Source: Shewanella schlegeliana
GTDB taxonomy: Bacteria; Pseudomonadota; Gammaproteobacteria; Enterobacterales; Shewanellaceae
Direction of reading: 5' to 3'
NCBI RefSeq assembly: GCF_016765635.1
Contig: NZ_JAESVD010000011.1
Location: 62,001 to 126,000 of the forward strand
Length of the DNA: 64,000 nucleotides
Under the pieces are notes generated by a model that did not search any database, was not told the origin of the DNA, and worked only from the letters and a program-made list of their open reading frames with translations. Each line of letters starts with the position of its first letter. Positions within the stretch are counted from its first letter, which is position 1. The translations under genes were made by a program, and so were the position numbers. Below are positions 62,948 through 64,000 of the stretch, piece after piece.

Positions 62948-63367
62948 ATGAATAAACACGCTCTACTCAATGCCGATATGAACTACCTTACGGCAACATT
63001 GGGTCATACCGATGAAGTCACCATTTGTGATGCTGGACTACCTATCCCTGCACAGGTGCAACGTATTGACCTGGCGCTGACCCATGGGGTGCCTAGTTTT
63101 ATTGCAACCGTCAAAGTTTGGCTAGCTAGTTCGCAAATTGAGGGCGTAGTGATGGCAGAGGAGTTTGCCGATGTCAGCCCGGAGTGCCATCAACAATTGC
63201 TGGCTGAAATTGAGCAAGAGCAGCAAGCGACAGGGCGAACATTGACTATCGAGTACATTAGCCATGAGGCATTTAAACAGCGCAGTGGTCATAGCCGCGC
63301 GGTGATCCGCACTGGCGAGTGTACGCCTTATGCCAATGTGATTTTTAAAACCGGTGTTGTATTTTAA
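62948..63367 (+). CDS. rbsD: D-ribose pyranase (RbsD)
   Basis: A 139-residue enzyme that interconverts the pyranose and furanose forms of ribose for uptake and phosphorylation. It is the family length (E. coli RbsD is also 139) and shows the conserved opening [29 protein letters not shown] with the active-site His and Asp, and the C-terminal [19 protein letters not shown]. The gene opens a ribose operon preceded by two LacI-type operators and followed by rbsA. Confidence 0.95.
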   Translation: MNKHALLNADMNYLTATLGHTDEVTICDAGLPIPAQVQRIDLALTHGVPSFIATVKVWLASSQIEGVVMAEEFADVSPECHQQLLAEIEQEQQATGRTLTIEYISHEAFKQRSGHSRAVIRTGECTPYANVIFKTGVVF

Positions 63368-63384
63368 GCTTAGCGGAGTCACGT

Positions 63385-64000
63385 ATGACCCAAGCCATAT
63401 TGCAGTTACAAGCCATTGAAAAGTCTTTCCCTGGGGTTAAAGCCTTAGACAAAGCCTGCTTAAACGTTTACCCAGGCCAAGTGATGGCATTGATGGGCGA
63501 AAACGGAGCGGGTAAGTCCACCTTAATGAAAGTGCTCACCGGGATCTACTCGTTAGATGAAGGCCAGATTATCTATCAAGGTGAAACGCGTACTTTTAAC
63601 GGCCCCCGTGATTCACAAGCCGCTGGTATTAGCATTATCCATCAGGAGCTCAATCTATTACCTGAGCTCACCATCGCTGAAAATATCTTTCTTGGTCGTG
63701 AGATCACATCCGCCTTTGGCCGCATTCTTTGGGATGAGATGAATGCCCAAGCTGCGGCGCTGTTGGCCCGCTTAGCCATAAGTCATGCGCCGCAAACCCG
63801 AGTGGGTGATTTGAGTTTAGGCGAGCAGCAGATGGTTGAAATAGCCAAGGCTATCTCCTTTGACTCTAAAGTTATCATCATGGATGAACCGACCGACGCG
63901 CTAACCGATGTTGAAACTCAGTCGCTATTTAAGGTGATTAATGAGCTGCGTGCACAGGGCTGTGGCATCGTCTATATCTCCCATCGCATGCAAGAGATCT
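63385..64000 (+). CDS. rbsA: Ribose ABC transporter ATP-binding protein RbsA, truncated by the window end
   Basis: The first 205 codons of a sugar ABC ATPase. Walker A is GENGAGKST (about residues 37-45), the signature LSLGEQQM (about 143) and Walker [14 protein letters not shown] (about 162-174), followed by SHRM. The DEPTDALTD form is characteristic of RbsA. CGGAG six bases before the ATG supports the start. Only the first nucleotide-binding domain is inside the window; the frame is open to the last base. It energises ribose uptake with the other rbs gene products. Confidence 0.95.
   Translation, partial: MTQAILQLQAIEKSFPGVKALDKACLNVYPGQVMALMGENGAGKSTLMKVLTGIYSLDEGQIIYQGETRTFNGPRDSQAAGISIIHQELNLLPELTIAENIFLGREITSAFGRILWDEMNAQAAALLARLAISHAPQTRVGDLSLGEQQMVEIAKAISFDSKVIIMDEPTDALTDVETQSLFKVINELRAQGCGIVYISHRMQEI

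Overview
The window looks like a chromosomal segment of a marine Shewanella-type gammaproteobacterium. This rests on UvrD, Udp, ElaA, YdcH and UbiA proteins of the E. coli type, NhaC, paired SPFH proteins, a small Shewanella-style inverted-repeat element, and above all a Sir-type dissimilatory sulfite respiration locus built around an octahaem cytochrome c. I saw no rRNA or tRNA gene, CRISPR array, intact insertion sequence or prophage.

Layout. 1-26.7 kb is ordinary chromosome: an EmrAB-type efflux pair, ElaA, a radical SAM protein, two overlapping LysR regulators, a 264-bp MITE-like element, OmpA, MscS, YdcH, uridine phosphorylase beside a Tsx-like nucleoside channel, an NfeD/SPFH/SPFH operon, a NUDIX hydrolase, a PAS-GGDEF-EAL protein, RidA, UvrD, UbiA, an esterase, a MazG-like protein and NhaC. 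26.9-41.9 kb is sulfite-respiration locus 1. On the minus strand lie three haem-lyase genes (CcmF-, CcmH- and CcmG-like). On the plus strand lie sirA, rhodanese, FKBP, CcmI-like TPR, sirC, sirD, NosL-like, NosD-like, NosF-like, NosY-like and a CadC-like regulator. 42-50.5 kb carries unrelated genes: an Imm11-like protein, a PAP2 phosphatase joined to a beta-barrel, an EamA transporter, a LysE exporter and a 942-residue protein of unknown function. 51.2-62.5 kb is locus 2, a second, diverged copy of all eleven plus-strand genes in the same order, without a second set of haem-lyase genes. The window ends in a ribose operon (rbsD, partial rbsA) preceded by two perfect LacI-type operators.

How the genes fit together. 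SirC (Tat-exported iron-sulfur protein) and SirD (NrfD-type membrane quinol dehydrogenase) should feed electrons to periplasmic SirA, which carries seven CXXCH motifs plus one CX15CH motif, the hallmark of the MccA/SirA sulfite reductases. The CcmF/H/G-like proteins and the CcmI-like TPR proteins probably form the dedicated lyase for the CX15CH haem. MccA is known to have a haem-copper active site. The NosL/D/F/Y-like genes and a methionine-rich tail on the FKBP read as a copper-loading pathway for that site. Each copy ends with a membrane-anchored winged-helix regulator whose periplasmic domain keeps two cysteine pairs. A roughly 60-bp block with fixed spacing is shared by both sirA promoters and could be the regulators' operator.

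The most interesting content is this duplicated sulfite/copper/haem system: one haem lyase serving two cytochromes, a CcmH-like protein that lost one of its two motif cysteines, four extra cysteines in SirC, a possible sulfite-reactive sensor, and conserved RNA hairpins at matching places in both operons. Functional names come from recognised motifs and gene order; no database search was possible.
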